64,000 nucleotides of DNA, taken from positions 372,001 to 436,000 of the forward strand of contig JANQRX010000003.1 of NCBI GenBank assembly GCA_028284325.1, in the 5' to 3' direction. A program made the position numbers and the translations under genes. The DNA comes from Bauldia sp. Lineage in GTDB: Bacteria > Pseudomonadota > Alphaproteobacteria > Rhizobiales > Kaistiaceae. Shown in pieces: positions 44,945-53,792 of the stretch. The notes beneath the pieces were generated by a model, which was given only the letters and a program-made list of their open reading frames with translations, had not been told where the DNA came from and ran no database searches. Position 1 is the stretch's first letter. Every line of letters starts with the position of its first letter.

Positions 44945-45079
44945 GCGAGGGCTCCTGAAGGCATGTGTTGACGGCGCGGCAGCGTTCTCGATACCCCCAC
45001 CCGCCGTTCAGTCAAACCAAATTGTGACCCCGGAGCCCACAGAGACCGGCGTGGTTCGCCGCACAACCCTGGATCGATC

Positions 45080-45760
45080 ATGTTTGCTGCATCATCGCTG
45101 TTCGTTATTCTGACGCTGTCCGTCATCATCATCCGCGTCGCCGCCGTGGCGCTACGCATGACCGGGATGCCGGACCAGATCGCCCGCTTCCAGGCGCGGT
45201 CCGCCTTCACCGGCACCGGTTTCACCACGTCGGAATCGGAAGCGATCCTCGGCCATCCGGTCCGCCGTCGTATTGTCAGCCTGCTGATGATCGTCGGCAA
45301 TCTCGGGCTGGTGACCATCATGGCGACGGTCATCGTCTCGCTCAGCGACTCGCTGCGTTCGGAAGGCGCCTTCTTCGCCCAGCTCCTGTGGATGGCGGGC
45401 GTGCTCTTGCTGTTGTGGTTCATCGCGTTCAACCCGGTTGCCGACCGCTGGATGTGCAACGTCATCGGTCGGCTGTTGCGGCGCACGCAATGGCTGACCG
45501 TCGGCGCCAGCGAGCAGCTGCTCCAGTGCCCCGGCGGCCATGGCGTGCACCTGATCCGGGTCGCCGCCGACCGCGCCCCGGCCACGGTCGCCGACCTGGT
45601 GCCGGCGACAGCCACGGTGCTCGGCATTCACCGCATCGGCGAGGCTTACCGATCGTCGCCGGCGGCCGACGCCGCTGTACGACCGCTCGACGAAATCTAT
45701 GTCTACGGACCGGACGCCGCCTCGGCGTCCGCCGACACACCGCTTGACGACCAGGGGTGA
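45080..45760 (+). CDS. Membrane protein with C-terminal TrkA-C (RCK_C) domain
   Basis: A 226-aa protein with three predicted spans (~4-27, 64-87, 98-117) and a soluble C-terminal domain resembling TrkA-C (ATVLGIHRIGEAY to PLDEIYVYGPD). Between spans 1 and 2, FTGTGFTTSESE looks like the ion-filter loop of Trk/Ktr potassium channels, but one loop alone cannot make a channel. It diverges from the antiporter gene, 135 bp away. A role in sensing or gating monovalent cations is inferred. Confidence 0.7.
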   Translation: MFAASSLFVILTLSVIIIRVAAVALRMTGMPDQIARFQARSAFTGTGFTTSESEAILGHPVRRRIVSLLMIVGNLGLVTIMATVIVSLSDSLRSEGAFFAQLLWMAGVLLLLWFIAFNPVADRWMCNVIGRLLRRTQWLTVGASEQLLQCPGGHGVHLIRVAADRAPATVADLVPATATVLGIHRIGEAYRSSPAADAAVRPLDEIYVYGPDAASASADTPLDDQG

Positions 45761-45893
45761 GCAGGCCGCTGCTGACATGAGGGTGGCAGCAGGTCGCCCG
45801 TCACGGCCCGGGCGCTCGCTTCGCCGGTCGCAACCGTTGCGCTAGTTTGTCAGTTGACGAGGGAACGCCCTTCGGGGCGTCAGGAGCGACGCC

Positions 45894-46607
45894 ATGGCCC
45901 GAAAGCTGATCGATTTCAGTGAGCTCTACGCCCGCGCCGCCGATCTCAAGGGCGGCGAGGAAGCTCTCGAACGCGTATTGCCGACCATCAAGTCGCCACA
46001 GCAATTGAAGCGCATCGCCGATGACCGCTGGCTGTCCGCCATGACCAAGCGCATCTTCCAGTCCGGCTTCAGCTGGAGCGTGATCGAGAAGAAATGGCCG
46101 GCTTTCGAAACGGCCTTCGAGGGTTTCGCGCCACGCCGCTGGGCAGGCGTGCCCGACGAGGAGCTGGAGCGCCTGCTCAAGGACGCCTCCATCGTGCGCA
46201 ACGGCGCCAAGATCTTCGCTGTACGCAACAACGCGGCGTTCCTGGTCGACCTCGCCGAGGAGCACGGCAGCGCGGCCAAGGTCTTCGCCGACTGGCCGGC
46301 CGACGACTTCGTGGGCCTGCTGCGCATGGTGCACAAACGCGGCAAACGCCTGGGCGGCACCTCCGCCCAGTATGTCTTCCGCGGCATGGGCAGGGATTCC
46401 TTCATCCTGACACCGGACGTCACCGCCGCCCTGATCCGCGAGGGCGTGGTCGACAGGCCGCCGACGTCGAAGCGCGCCATGGACGAGGTGCAGGCCGCAT
46501 TCAATCACTGGCGCAAACAGGCCGACCGGCCCCTGGCCCATGTCAGCCGTATCCTCGCCGCGACCATCGACAGCCCCCACCCCGGCCCGGAGCGCACGCC
46601 GCTTTAG
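45894..46607 (+). CDS. tag: DNA-3-methyladenine glycosylase I family protein
   Basis: A 237-aa helical protein. SPQQLKRIADDRWLSAMTKRIFQSGFSWSVIEKKWPAFETAF and VRNGAKIFAVRNNAAFLVDL match the Tag core, which flips and excises alkylated adenine. It is longer than E. coli Tag (187 aa), and the zinc-snap cysteines and histidines at the termini are not evident. It is thus a Tag-like member of the methyladenine glycosylase family whose activity needs testing. Stand-alone gene, convergent with the kinase gene. Confidence 0.72.
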   Translation: MARKLIDFSELYARAADLKGGEEALERVLPTIKSPQQLKRIADDRWLSAMTKRIFQSGFSWSVIEKKWPAFETAFEGFAPRRWAGVPDEELERLLKDASIVRNGAKIFAVRNNAAFLVDLAEEHGSAAKVFADWPADDFVGLLRMVHKRGKRLGGTSAQYVFRGMGRDSFILTPDVTAALIREGVVDRPPTSKRAMDEVQAAFNHWRKQADRPLAHVSRILAATIDSPHPGPERTPL

Positions 46608-46644
46608 AGCCGAGTAGACGGGCGCGACACCCGGACGACTCGCG

Positions 46645-47286
46645 CTACGCGCCCTCACGCAGCACGACATCGACCCGGCCCGCGTGGTCCCGCACGTAGC
46701 GGCCGTTGGGAAGATCGTTGTCGTGCAGCTTCCGCTCGATGGCTGGCGCATCGAGACCGTAGCCCTCCCACCGGCGGCGCAAACGCCGTTCGAGCTCCGC
46801 CTCGTCGACCTCGATCAGAACGCGCACGTCGAACGCATCCTTAAGCCGGCTCCACGGCGGCACGTCGACGAGCAGATAGTTACCTTCGACCAGCACGATG
46901 TCGACTGACGAGCCGACCATCGCGGCGCCGGCGCGCGCGATCTCGATATCGCGATCGAAGACCGGGACCGCGATCTCGTCCTCCACGTTGGCGCGCAGCC
47001 GCGCGAGCATATGCGCCAGGCCGTCGACGTCGAAGGTGTTCGGCGCCCCCTTGCGCGGCCTCAGACCGCGAGCGTCCAGTAGAACGTCGTCGTAGTGGTA
47101 ACCGTCCATGCCGAGGACCGCGGCGCGTCCGGCGGCGCGTTCGTTGAGGCTCGCCGCGAGCTCGGCCGCGACGGTGGATTTCCCGGCGCCCGGCGGACCG
47201 GCGATCGCCACAAGCGTGCGAGCGCCGCATGGGCGGTCGTTGAGGAGGCCTGCAAGTTCGGCCGTTGTGATTCGGGGCGCGTCCAT
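46645..47286 (-). CDS. P-loop kinase of the FrcK/uridine-kinase-like family
   Basis: A 213-aa kinase with Walker A VAIAGPPGAGKST and the lid/substrate region GMDGYHYDDVLLDARG and APNTFDVDGL, then VEGNYLLVDVPPW (Walker B-like) and RRRWEGYGL. This family includes the kinase at the end of rhizobial fructose ABC operons and resembles pantothenate and uridine kinases. It lies 57 bp downstream of the permease gene in the same direction, so it probably phosphorylates the imported sugar. Confidence 0.78.
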   Translation of the reverse strand: MDAPRITTAELAGLLNDRPCGARTLVAIAGPPGAGKSTVAAELAASLNERAAGRAAVLGMDGYHYDDVLLDARGLRPRKGAPNTFDVDGLAHMLARLRANVEDEIAVPVFDRDIEIARAGAAMVGSSVDIVLVEGNYLLVDVPPWSRLKDAFDVRVLIEVDEAELERRLRRRWEGYGLDAPAIERKLHDNDLPNGRYVRDHAGRVDVVLREGA

Positions 47287-47343
47287 CGATCCGATCAGAC
47301 GATACCGAAAAACCGGCTCGATGACCGCCCTATACCGGCACGC

Positions 47344-48237
47344 TCACCCCTTCTCGGCACCCGACAGCAGCCCGGCGCGCACGTAACGCTGCGACACGAG
47401 GAAGATCAGAAGCACCGGCAGGATCACCAGCAACGCGGCGACAATCGCCTCGGGCCGGTTGATGGGAATGTCGCTGGCGACATCGTTGCCGAGCGCGCCC
47501 GAGCTGCTGATCAGCACCGCGAGCCCGATCGGCAGGCTGTAGAGTTCGTCCCTTGTCAGGAGCACGAAGGCGAGGAAGTAGTTGCTCCAGTTCGCCAGGA
47601 AACTGAAGAAGCCGACCAGTGCAATCAGAGGGCCGGACAGGGGCAGCGCGATTTTGAGGAACACCTCGAACCGCGTCGCCCCGTCGATGCGCGCGCTCTC
47701 GACCAGGGCCCTCGGCAGCGAGGTCACGTAGTAGATGAAGGCCAGATAGACCCCGAAAGGAAAGAACGCCGTGGCGAGGATCATGCCGAGATAGCTGTTG
47801 GTCAGACCCAGCGCCTGCATCTGCAGATAGATCGGCAGCGCCACGACCGTGTTGGGCGTGATCATGGCGATCAGCGTCAGCACGAGGATCAGCCGGCGAA
47901 ATGGAAAGTCGTAGATCGCCAGCACGTAGCCGGCGGGCACGGCGGCCACCAGCGACAGGCTGACCCCGCCCACCGAGTAGACGGCCGAGTTGAACGCCCA
48001 CTCGCCGATGAGAAAATCGTTGTAGGTCGCCAGATTGTTCCAGGTGGCGAGCAGCGAGTCCACGCTGCCGATATGGAAGGCGCTGGCCGAGAACAGCTCC
48101 GACTCGGTGCGGAAGGCGGCCAGAAGCAGCCAGACGATCGGCGTCATGTAGAAGACGAACGCCGCGCCGAGGATCACCCACATGACGGTGGTGTTCGTGA
48201 ACCGCTGCAAGGGATGTTTGCCGGTCGAACGCGCCAT
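47344..48237 (-). CDS. Carbohydrate ABC transporter permease (MalG type)
   Basis: A 297-aa permease with six spans, opening TVMWVILGAAFVFYMTPIVWLLLAAF. The EAA coupling loop is LVESARIDGATRFEVFLKIALPL, and the C-terminus shows the CUT1 pattern. It is the second membrane subunit, three bases after the MalF-type gene. Confidence 0.9.
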   Translation of the reverse strand: MARSTGKHPLQRFTNTTVMWVILGAAFVFYMTPIVWLLLAAFRTESELFSASAFHIGSVDSLLATWNNLATYNDFLIGEWAFNSAVYSVGGVSLSLVAAVPAGYVLAIYDFPFRRLILVLTLIAMITPNTVVALPIYLQMQALGLTNSYLGMILATAFFPFGVYLAFIYYVTSLPRALVESARIDGATRFEVFLKIALPLSGPLIALVGFFSFLANWSNYFLAFVLLTRDELYSLPIGLAVLISSSGALGNDVASDIPINRPEAIVAALLVILPVLLIFLVSQRYVRAGLLSGAEKG

Positions 48238-48240
48238 GCC

Positions 48241-49158
48241 TCAGTCCGTCCGGTAGAACTTCGTGCCGAAGACCACCACCAGGGAGATCGAAATCGCCGC
48301 CGTGAGCAGAAGCACGCTCATGGCGGCCGAGGCACCGAAATCGCCCATGGTGAAGGCGTACTGAAACGCGAGCTGGTTGACCGACCAGTCGGGGCGGGAG
48401 TACTGCGAGCCCGCCATCGCCATCAGTTGCGGCTCGACGAACATCTGGATGCCGGTGGCGAAAGCCAGGATCGCCATCAGCGCCAGCGACCGCCAGATCA
48501 GCGGCAGCTTGATCTGCAGCGCGGTCTGCACCGGCGTGGCGCCGTCGACGCGGGCTGCCTCCAGCACTTCGGTCGGAATGCCCTTGAGCGCGCCGCCCAT
48601 GACGACGATCCAGCCGCCGGAATGGGCCAGGAACGCCATCAGCGCGAAGACGACCGGAAAGCCCAGTTGCGCCACGACGTGGCTGCGGGTCTCCAGCCCG
48701 GCGAGCTTGAACAGCGGCGCATAGGGGCTGACCGTCGGATCCAGCAGAAACAGCCAGACCACCACGATCGCCGACGAGGTGATCGCACCGGGCAGGAAGA
48801 ACGAGGTCCGAAGGACGGCGGCCGGCCGCGGCGCCAGCGCATCGAGCATCAGCGACAGACCGCCCACAGCCAGCACCAGCATCACCAGCCAGACCGCCAC
48901 GTACGTGAAGACGTTGCCGATGGCATCGCCGAGCCGGAAATCCTGCAGGACAAGCCGGAAGTTCTCGACGCCCCAGAACACCCATTCGAAGGTATCCATG
49001 AAGCTCAGTGTGAAGGCGTAGAACACCGGGGCGAAGCCGAACATCAGCAGGAGCGCCAGATACGGCGCCAGCATCAGGGCGACGAACACCCTGCCCCTGC
49101 GCCGGCCGGAGCGTCGCCTGCGTGATCTCTGCACGTTCGCCGTGACGGTGTTCTGCAT
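48241..49158 (-). CDS. Carbohydrate ABC transporter permease (MalF type)
   Basis: A 305-aa permease. A basic N-terminus (RSRRRRSGRRRGR) leads to VFVALMLAPYLALLLMFGFAP. The coupling loop is PTEVLEAARVDGATPVQTALQIKLP, typical of CUT1 sugar importers. It follows the binding-protein gene by about 60 bp and precedes the MalG-type gene. Confidence 0.9.
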   Translation of the reverse strand: MQNTVTANVQRSRRRRSGRRRGRVFVALMLAPYLALLLMFGFAPVFYAFTLSFMDTFEWVFWGVENFRLVLQDFRLGDAIGNVFTYVAVWLVMLVLAVGGLSLMLDALAPRPAAVLRTSFFLPGAITSSAIVVVWLFLLDPTVSPYAPLFKLAGLETRSHVVAQLGFPVVFALMAFLAHSGGWIVVMGGALKGIPTEVLEAARVDGATPVQTALQIKLPLIWRSLALMAILAFATGIQMFVEPQLMAMAGSQYSRPDWSVNQLAFQYAFTMGDFGASAAMSVLLLTAAISISLVVVFGTKFYRTD

Positions 49159-49220
49159 GGCCTGTGAAGCCGTGATGCCGGTGTAGTGGGCGGACCCGAA
49201 CGGACCCGCCCACCAGGGGC

Positions 49221-50480
49221 TCAGTTGGCCAGTTGATAGCGGTTGATGCGCGCGAGGTTCTTCAGCTCCGCTTCCAGATCCGAGAGTTTATCGGCAAGCG
49301 GCGCGTTCGAGGCCCCGTCGATCTTGACCAGCGCCGCCGAGAAATCGACCCGGTAGCCCGCATAGTAAGGATGGCCGAAGTCGGCGGTACGCTTCATCAC
49401 GTCATAGACATCGTCCCTGGCGTAATAGGGATCGTTGGCGATCCGGTCCCGCCATGCGTCGGAGCTGGCCGCATCCGCTGGCATGGTGGTTGCCTGGCTT
49501 TGCAACCCGATATCGGTGGTCATCCAGGTGATGACCTGCGCGACCGCCTCGGGATGCGCGCTCTCGGTGTAGCCGCCGAAGACGCCGCCGCCCCAGCTCC
49601 ACGCGACCGGCTGCGCCTCATCCGCCCATCTCAGCGAATCGGAAGCGGCCAGACGGCCCTCGGGCAGTTCGTAGACAGGACGGATCACGTGCTCGCCGAA
49701 CCAGGTCGAACCGACGAACAACAACAGCTTGTCTTCTTTCGCTTCCGTCACAAAGGCCGGCTCGAACGGACCGTGTTCGCTCAGCGCACCAGAGGCCCGC
49801 AGGCGATCAACCATCTCGGCTGCGCGGACACAGCCGGCGCCCGACAAATCGATGGTCAGGACATTGGCATCGTTGCCGAGCGGAAAACCGAACTCGCAGC
49901 CACCCGCGGTCAGGAAGTTCAGGAGCGGAGCGTCCTGCTTGCCTGTGCCGACGATCAGACCCTTTTCCGCCGCTGCATGACCCAGGGCCTCGAACTCTTC
50001 CCAGGTCGCCGGCACGTCAAAGCCGTTCTCCGTCATCAGCTTCTCGTCGTACCAGACGATGAAATGCGCAAGATCGTTGCGCAGGCACAGAAGCCGCCCG
50101 TCGGGCGTCTGACACGGCGACAGCGCGTTCGGCAGGAAGCCGTCCACGACCGACTGGTCGATGATACCGCTCAGGTCCATGAGATAGTTCGCGCGGCGCG
50201 TCGAAAGCTGCGCGACATGGGTCAGATCGGCCATGAAGATGACGTCGGGCACGTCCTCGCCACCCTGCAACGCCAGTTGCAGCTTGGCCACCTGGTCGGG
50301 TGGTGCGACCGTCACGATGTTCAGGTCGATGTCATCGTGAGCGGCATCGAACGCCTCGTAGGCGGTCACCCGGGCAGTATCGGACCAGACCGTCAGGTTG
50401 ACGGTCTCCGCAGATGCTGCGCCCACCGACAGCGCGAACGCGCAGGTGGTGGCAGCCGTCAGACATTGGAACTTCATCAT
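49221..50480 (-). CDS. Carbohydrate ABC transporter substrate-binding protein (family 1)
   Basis: A 419-aa periplasmic protein. Signal peptide MMKFQCLTAATTCAFALSVG ending ASA; mature start ETVNLTVWSDTARVTAYEAF, then LQLALQGGEDVPDVIFMADL, the family-1 pattern. GGGAGG five bases before the ATG pair at 50480 is a strong ribosome-binding site that overlaps the end of the ATPase gene, one base away. The ligand is probably a sugar acid or an oligosaccharide, judging from the enolase-superfamily gene in the operon. Confidence 0.9.
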   Translation of the reverse strand: MMKFQCLTAATTCAFALSVGAASAETVNLTVWSDTARVTAYEAFDAAHDDIDLNIVTVAPPDQVAKLQLALQGGEDVPDVIFMADLTHVAQLSTRRANYLMDLSGIIDQSVVDGFLPNALSPCQTPDGRLLCLRNDLAHFIVWYDEKLMTENGFDVPATWEEFEALGHAAAEKGLIVGTGKQDAPLLNFLTAGGCEFGFPLGNDANVLTIDLSGAGCVRAAEMVDRLRASGALSEHGPFEPAFVTEAKEDKLLLFVGSTWFGEHVIRPVYELPEGRLAASDSLRWADEAQPVAWSWGGGVFGGYTESAHPEAVAQVITWMTTDIGLQSQATTMPADAASSDAWRDRIANDPYYARDDVYDVMKRTADFGHPYYAGYRVDFSAALVKIDGASNAPLADKLSDLEAELKNLARINRYQLAN

Positions 50481-50481
50481 A

Positions 50482-51582
50482 TTAACCTCCCTGTGTGCTT
50501 TGGTGATCGACGGCTTGGCTGGCGCCGTCGAAGAGGTGGACGTCCCCGCTCGAGAACGTTGCGGTGACGTTGCTGCCGCGCGCGAACGCGGCGGTTGCCG
50601 GCAATTGGGCGATCATCGGCGGCAGCCCGTCGCACAGGATGTGCGCGTAACTGAGATTGCCGAGTTGCTCCAGTGACAGGATCTCGCCGGTGAGTGCCGG
50701 CTCGGACCCGACCTCGCCGCCCAGGTGCAGCGCCTCGGGACGCAGGCCGATCGTCACCTCCTCGCCCACCGGCTGCGTCGCCGCGGCAGGCAGGGGAACC
50801 GGCGTCCCCTCACCTGTCGGCAGCCGGACGAGCCCGCCGGCCTCGACGATCCCGGGCAGGAGGTTCATCCGCGGCGAGCCGATGAACCCGGCCACGAACA
50901 GATTGCTCGGCTTGCGATAGAGCTCCAGCGGCGAACCGATCTGCTGAACGCGCCCGTCGTCGAAAGCGACGATCCGGTCGGCCAGCGTCATCGCCTCGAC
51001 CTGGTCGTGGGTCACGTAGATCATGGTCGCGCCGATATCGCGGTGCAGCTTCTCGATCTGCAGGCGCATCTCGACCCGCAGCGCCGCGTCGAGGTTCGAC
51101 AGCGGTTCGTCGAACAGAAACACCTGCGGCTCGCGCACGATGGCGCGGCCGATCGCGACCCGTTGGCGCTGTCCGCCCGACAGCTGGTTGGGCTTGCGGG
51201 ACAGATAGTCGGTCAGTTGCAGGATCGCGGCCGCTTCGCGCACGCGCCTGTCCAGCTCGAGCCGCGGAACCTTGTGCAGGCGCAGGTTGAAGGCGATGTT
51301 CTCGTAGACGGTCTTGTGCGGGTAGAGCGCATAGCTCTGGAACACCATGGCGATGCCGCGTTCCGACGGCTCGGCATCGGTCACGTCCTCGCCGCCGATG
51401 GAGATCGTACCGGAACTGACCTCTTCCAGCCCCGCGACCATTCGCAACAGCGTGGATTTGCCGGAGCCCGATGGCCCGACGAAGACGACGAACTCGCCGG
51501 TCTCGATCACCAGGTCGATGCCACGGATGACGTCGACCGTGCCGAACGATTTGTTGATCCCGGTGAACTGAACCGTCGACAT
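50482..51582 (-). CDS. Carbohydrate ABC transporter ATPase (UgpC/MsmK type)
   Basis: A 366-aa ATPase: Walker A GPSGSGKSTLLRM, Q-loop VFQSYALYPHKTVYENI, signature LSGGQRQRVAIGRAI, Walker B VFLFDEPLSNLDAAL, switch VTHDQVEAMTLADRI, and a C-terminal TOBE/OB domain from ~240 (GLRPEALHLG). It serves the two permeases downstream. It lies nine bases after the enolase-superfamily gene. Confidence 0.92.
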   Translation of the reverse strand: MSTVQFTGINKSFGTVDVIRGIDLVIETGEFVVFVGPSGSGKSTLLRMVAGLEEVSSGTISIGGEDVTDAEPSERGIAMVFQSYALYPHKTVYENIAFNLRLHKVPRLELDRRVREAAAILQLTDYLSRKPNQLSGGQRQRVAIGRAIVREPQVFLFDEPLSNLDAALRVEMRLQIEKLHRDIGATMIYVTHDQVEAMTLADRIVAFDDGRVQQIGSPLELYRKPSNLFVAGFIGSPRMNLLPGIVEAGGLVRLPTGEGTPVPLPAAATQPVGEEVTIGLRPEALHLGGEVGSEPALTGEILSLEQLGNLSYAHILCDGLPPMIAQLPATAAFARGSNVTATFSSGDVHLFDGASQAVDHQSTQGG

Positions 51583-51591
51583 ATCGTCAGC

Positions 51592-52716
51592 TCAGTGCCG
51601 CCGTTCCGAGACAACGGTCTTGGCGATGGCGCGCGCATCCAGATCCTCGGGATCGAACGCATAGCCCAGGCCCGGCGTGTCCGGGATGGTCAGTGTGCCG
51701 TCGATGATCGACAACGGCCCCATCTTGTCGAGTTGCGCGATGTGATCGACATCGAAGACGATCTGCTCGTAGAAATCGTTGTTCGTCACGGCGCCGCAGA
51801 GTTGGGCGTTTTCTAGCCCCATCCCGTGGACCTGCGCCCGCATGCCGAAGCTGTCGGACGTGTGCGCAATCTTCATCGACCCGGTCAGACCGCCCTTCAG
51901 GACCGAGTTGATCCGGGTCATGTCGAGCGCACCGGCCTCGATCCAGCTCGCGGCGTTCCAATGCGCGCCGTCGGAGGTTTCCGCCGCAAGGATCGGGATG
52001 TGGAGCTTCTCGGCGAGTTTCCGGTAGGACCCGAGGTGGAACTCGCGCATCGGCTCCTCGTACCAGAGATAGCCCTCGTCCTGCAGCGCCTTGCCGACGG
52101 TCATCGCGTCGACGTAATCCCAGCCGGCCGAGCCATCGAACATCAGGGGTGCGTCGGGGCCGACCCAACGCCTGAGCGCGCGGATCAGCCTGATGTCGTC
52201 CTGCACATCGCCCCAAGCGTGCAGCTTGAAGGCCGAGAACCCGATGTCACGGCAGGTCTTGATGTTACGCTCATAGGTCTCGAGGTCGGCCCATGTGGCA
52301 GTCGAAGCGTAGGCGGGAATCTGCTTGCGGCTGCCACCGAGGAGGACGTGGATCGGTAATCCGGCCAGCTTGGATTTCAGGTCCCAGCACAGCACATCGA
52401 GCTGACCGAGGTGACGAATGTGGAACTCCTCGATCCGGTCGACCTCCCACACCTTCTTCCACATCTGCTCGGTCAGCAGCGGATTGTCGCCTATGAAATG
52501 CGCAAACCGGCGCCGCACCAGGTCGAACACGGCATCACCCATTTCGACCGTGATGAAGCCGGTCTGACCGCACTCGGTTTCCATCAGGATCGAGGCCAGG
52601 CGTGGCCCCTCGCCCTCGGGCAGGCCGCCATGCGAGGTCGGCAGTCCGTGGCGCCAGACAACCTGTGGACCCCGTGGCGCCTCATAAACCCAGCACGTGA
52701 ATTGGCTGATTTTCAC
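51592..52716 (-). CDS. Mandelate racemase/enolase-superfamily sugar-acid dehydratase or epimerase
   Basis: A 374-aa enzyme. The N-terminal cap starts VKISQFTCWVYEAPRG. The barrel carries catalytic Lys in FKLHAWGD (KxH, not the KxK of mandelate racemase), metal ligands Asp in LMFDGSAGWDY, Glu in WYEEPMRE, Glu in LAAETSDGAH, and His in RAQVHGMGLENAQ. It probably dehydrates an acid sugar imported by the downstream ABC system. GTG 52716 with GGGG upstream is chosen because homology starts there; ATG codons at 52728 and 52731 are alternatives. The long extension to 53136 is antisense to the GntR gene. Confidence 0.83.
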   Translation of the reverse strand: MKISQFTCWVYEAPRGPQVVWRHGLPTSHGGLPEGEGPRLASILMETECGQTGFITVEMGDAVFDLVRRRFAHFIGDNPLLTEQMWKKVWEVDRIEEFHIRHLGQLDVLCWDLKSKLAGLPIHVLLGGSRKQIPAYASTATWADLETYERNIKTCRDIGFSAFKLHAWGDVQDDIRLIRALRRWVGPDAPLMFDGSAGWDYVDAMTVGKALQDEGYLWYEEPMREFHLGSYRKLAEKLHIPILAAETSDGAHWNAASWIEAGALDMTRINSVLKGGLTGSMKIAHTSDSFGMRAQVHGMGLENAQLCGAVTNNDFYEQIVFDVDHIAQLDKMGPLSIIDGTLTIPDTPGLGYAFDPEDLDARAIAKTVVSERRH

Positions 52717-52749
52717 CCAACACCCCATCATTGATATTTCAGATGGGGG

Positions 52750-52765
52750 TGTAGATATATCTACA
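52750..52765. promoter_or_regulatory. 16-bp perfect palindrome, candidate GntR (FCD) operator
   Basis: TGTAGATATATCTACA is fully symmetrical and stands out as AT-rich. It lies in the divergent region, 34 bp before the enolase-superfamily start and 105 bp before the GntR start. It is placed to block the sugar-acid operon promoter, and FadR/UxuR-type regulators bind palindromes of this size. Confidence 0.65.
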
Positions 52766-52870
52766 AGGTGAGTCAACGACCGATTCAGACGGCGATGGTC
52801 GATCTCAGCGGCCTTGTATCGACTTCCGGCTGTCGGTAAGCACATACCTGCCCAACGACGGAGCGTTTGG

Positions 52871-53581
52871 TTGAAGACCGCGACGATAGACACCGGCGAG
52901 ACAGACTTTGACATCCCGCGCACCCTGGATGCCTTGCCCAAGCATCCTAATGTGGGCGTCGAGCGGTTTTCCCTTGCACTCGGTGATGGAAAGTTGATTC
53001 CCGGCGAGACGGTGACCCAGGCCGAGCTTTGCGAGGCCTTGGGGCTGTCCCTGTCGCCGCTACGGGAAACCCTGGTGCTCCTGGAAGAGTACGGGCTTGT
53101 GGAGGTGAAGCCGCGCGCGGGCGTTCTGATCGCCAATCCCGAAATGGACTTCTTGCGCGAAAGCTATCAGTTCCGCATCCTGATCGAGGTCGAGGCGCTG
53201 AAGGCCTACCTCAAGGCCGTGCCGCGCCACGAGGTCGAGGCGCTTCTGGACCGTCAGGCCGAGATCATCAAAGACCTTCGCGATGATCGGTCGGAAGCGG
53301 CAATCGAGTCCTTCGTGGCCTGCGACTACTTCCTGCACACCCGTTTCGTCGAGGCAATGGGCAACAAGCACATCCTTGCGACGCACAATCGGCTTCAACT
53401 GAATCTTCGCAACGTCCGGTCACTGCATCGCAGCGTGAACTTTGTCGACAACCTCCTGACGGCCGGACAGGAGCATCTGGACCTGCTCGACAGGATCGCC
53501 GCGCGCGACATCGACGGCGCCCAGCGGGTCTTGCGACGACATTTCGAAAGCAGCGCGTTTCGCGTCTTCGTCGCGCCGTAA
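52871..53581 (+). CDS. GntR-family regulator, FCD (FadR/UxuR) subfamily
   Basis: About 236 aa. The winged helix includes LIPGETVTQAELCEALGLSLSPLRETLVLLEEYGLVEVKPRAG-type sequence (about residues 35-85). The C-terminal FCD domain is all-helical, with metal or ligand residues in FVACDYFLHTRFVEAMGN and LTAGQEHLDLLDRIAARD. TTG 52871 is preferred, with GGAG seven bases upstream; an ATG at 52814 adds 19 residues without homology. It is divergent from the sugar-acid ABC operon and is its probable repressor. Its last 66 coding bases recur in degenerate form at 57209-57275. Confidence 0.87.
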   Translation: MKTATIDTGETDFDIPRTLDALPKHPNVGVERFSLALGDGKLIPGETVTQAELCEALGLSLSPLRETLVLLEEYGLVEVKPRAGVLIANPEMDFLRESYQFRILIEVEALKAYLKAVPRHEVEALLDRQAEIIKDLRDDRSEAAIESFVACDYFLHTRFVEAMGNKHILATHNRLQLNLRNVRSLHRSVNFVDNLLTAGQEHLDLLDRIAARDIDGAQRVLRRHFESSAFRVFVAP

Positions 53582-53597
53582 CCGCAGAGATCTGCGG
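53582..53597 (+). terminator. Short hairpin directly after the GntR stop codon
   Basis: CCGCAGA, loop GA, TCTGCGG begins at the base after the TAA. No T run follows, so it may slow or protect the transcript end but is not a convincing intrinsic terminator. Confidence 0.35.
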
Positions 53598-53663
53598 GCA
53601 TCGTCAAGCTCATCGGCCGCCGTCGGACCGCGGCGTTTGGCGGCCCGCAGCGGCCGGTCATGA

Positions 53664-53679
53664 TTAACCAATCCTTAAC
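53664..53679 (+). promoter_or_regulatory. CtrA-type box (TTAA-N7-TTAAC)
   Basis: TTAACCAATCCTTAAC is an exact match to the full CtrA recognition site of alphaproteobacteria, where two TTAA half-sites are separated by seven bases. It lies 113 bp before the first gene of the three-gene envelope operon, a normal position for control by the cell-cycle regulator. CtrA itself is not in the window. Confidence 0.6.
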
Positions 53680-53792
53680 AATCAGGATGACGGTGCCGAC
53701 CGGCGCCGCTAACCAAAAGGGCTACGGCAACCCGGGCGGCACGGGCATTGCCGCGATGTGAAACAGATGCGGCCTGATTGTTGGAGCCCGCC

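Noticed and set aside
47095-49125. 676-codon plus-strand frame opposite the sugar permeases
   Set aside because: Composition (Gln, His, Arg, Asp repeats) is that of antisense GC-rich membrane genes. The permease motifs on the minus strand are unmistakable.
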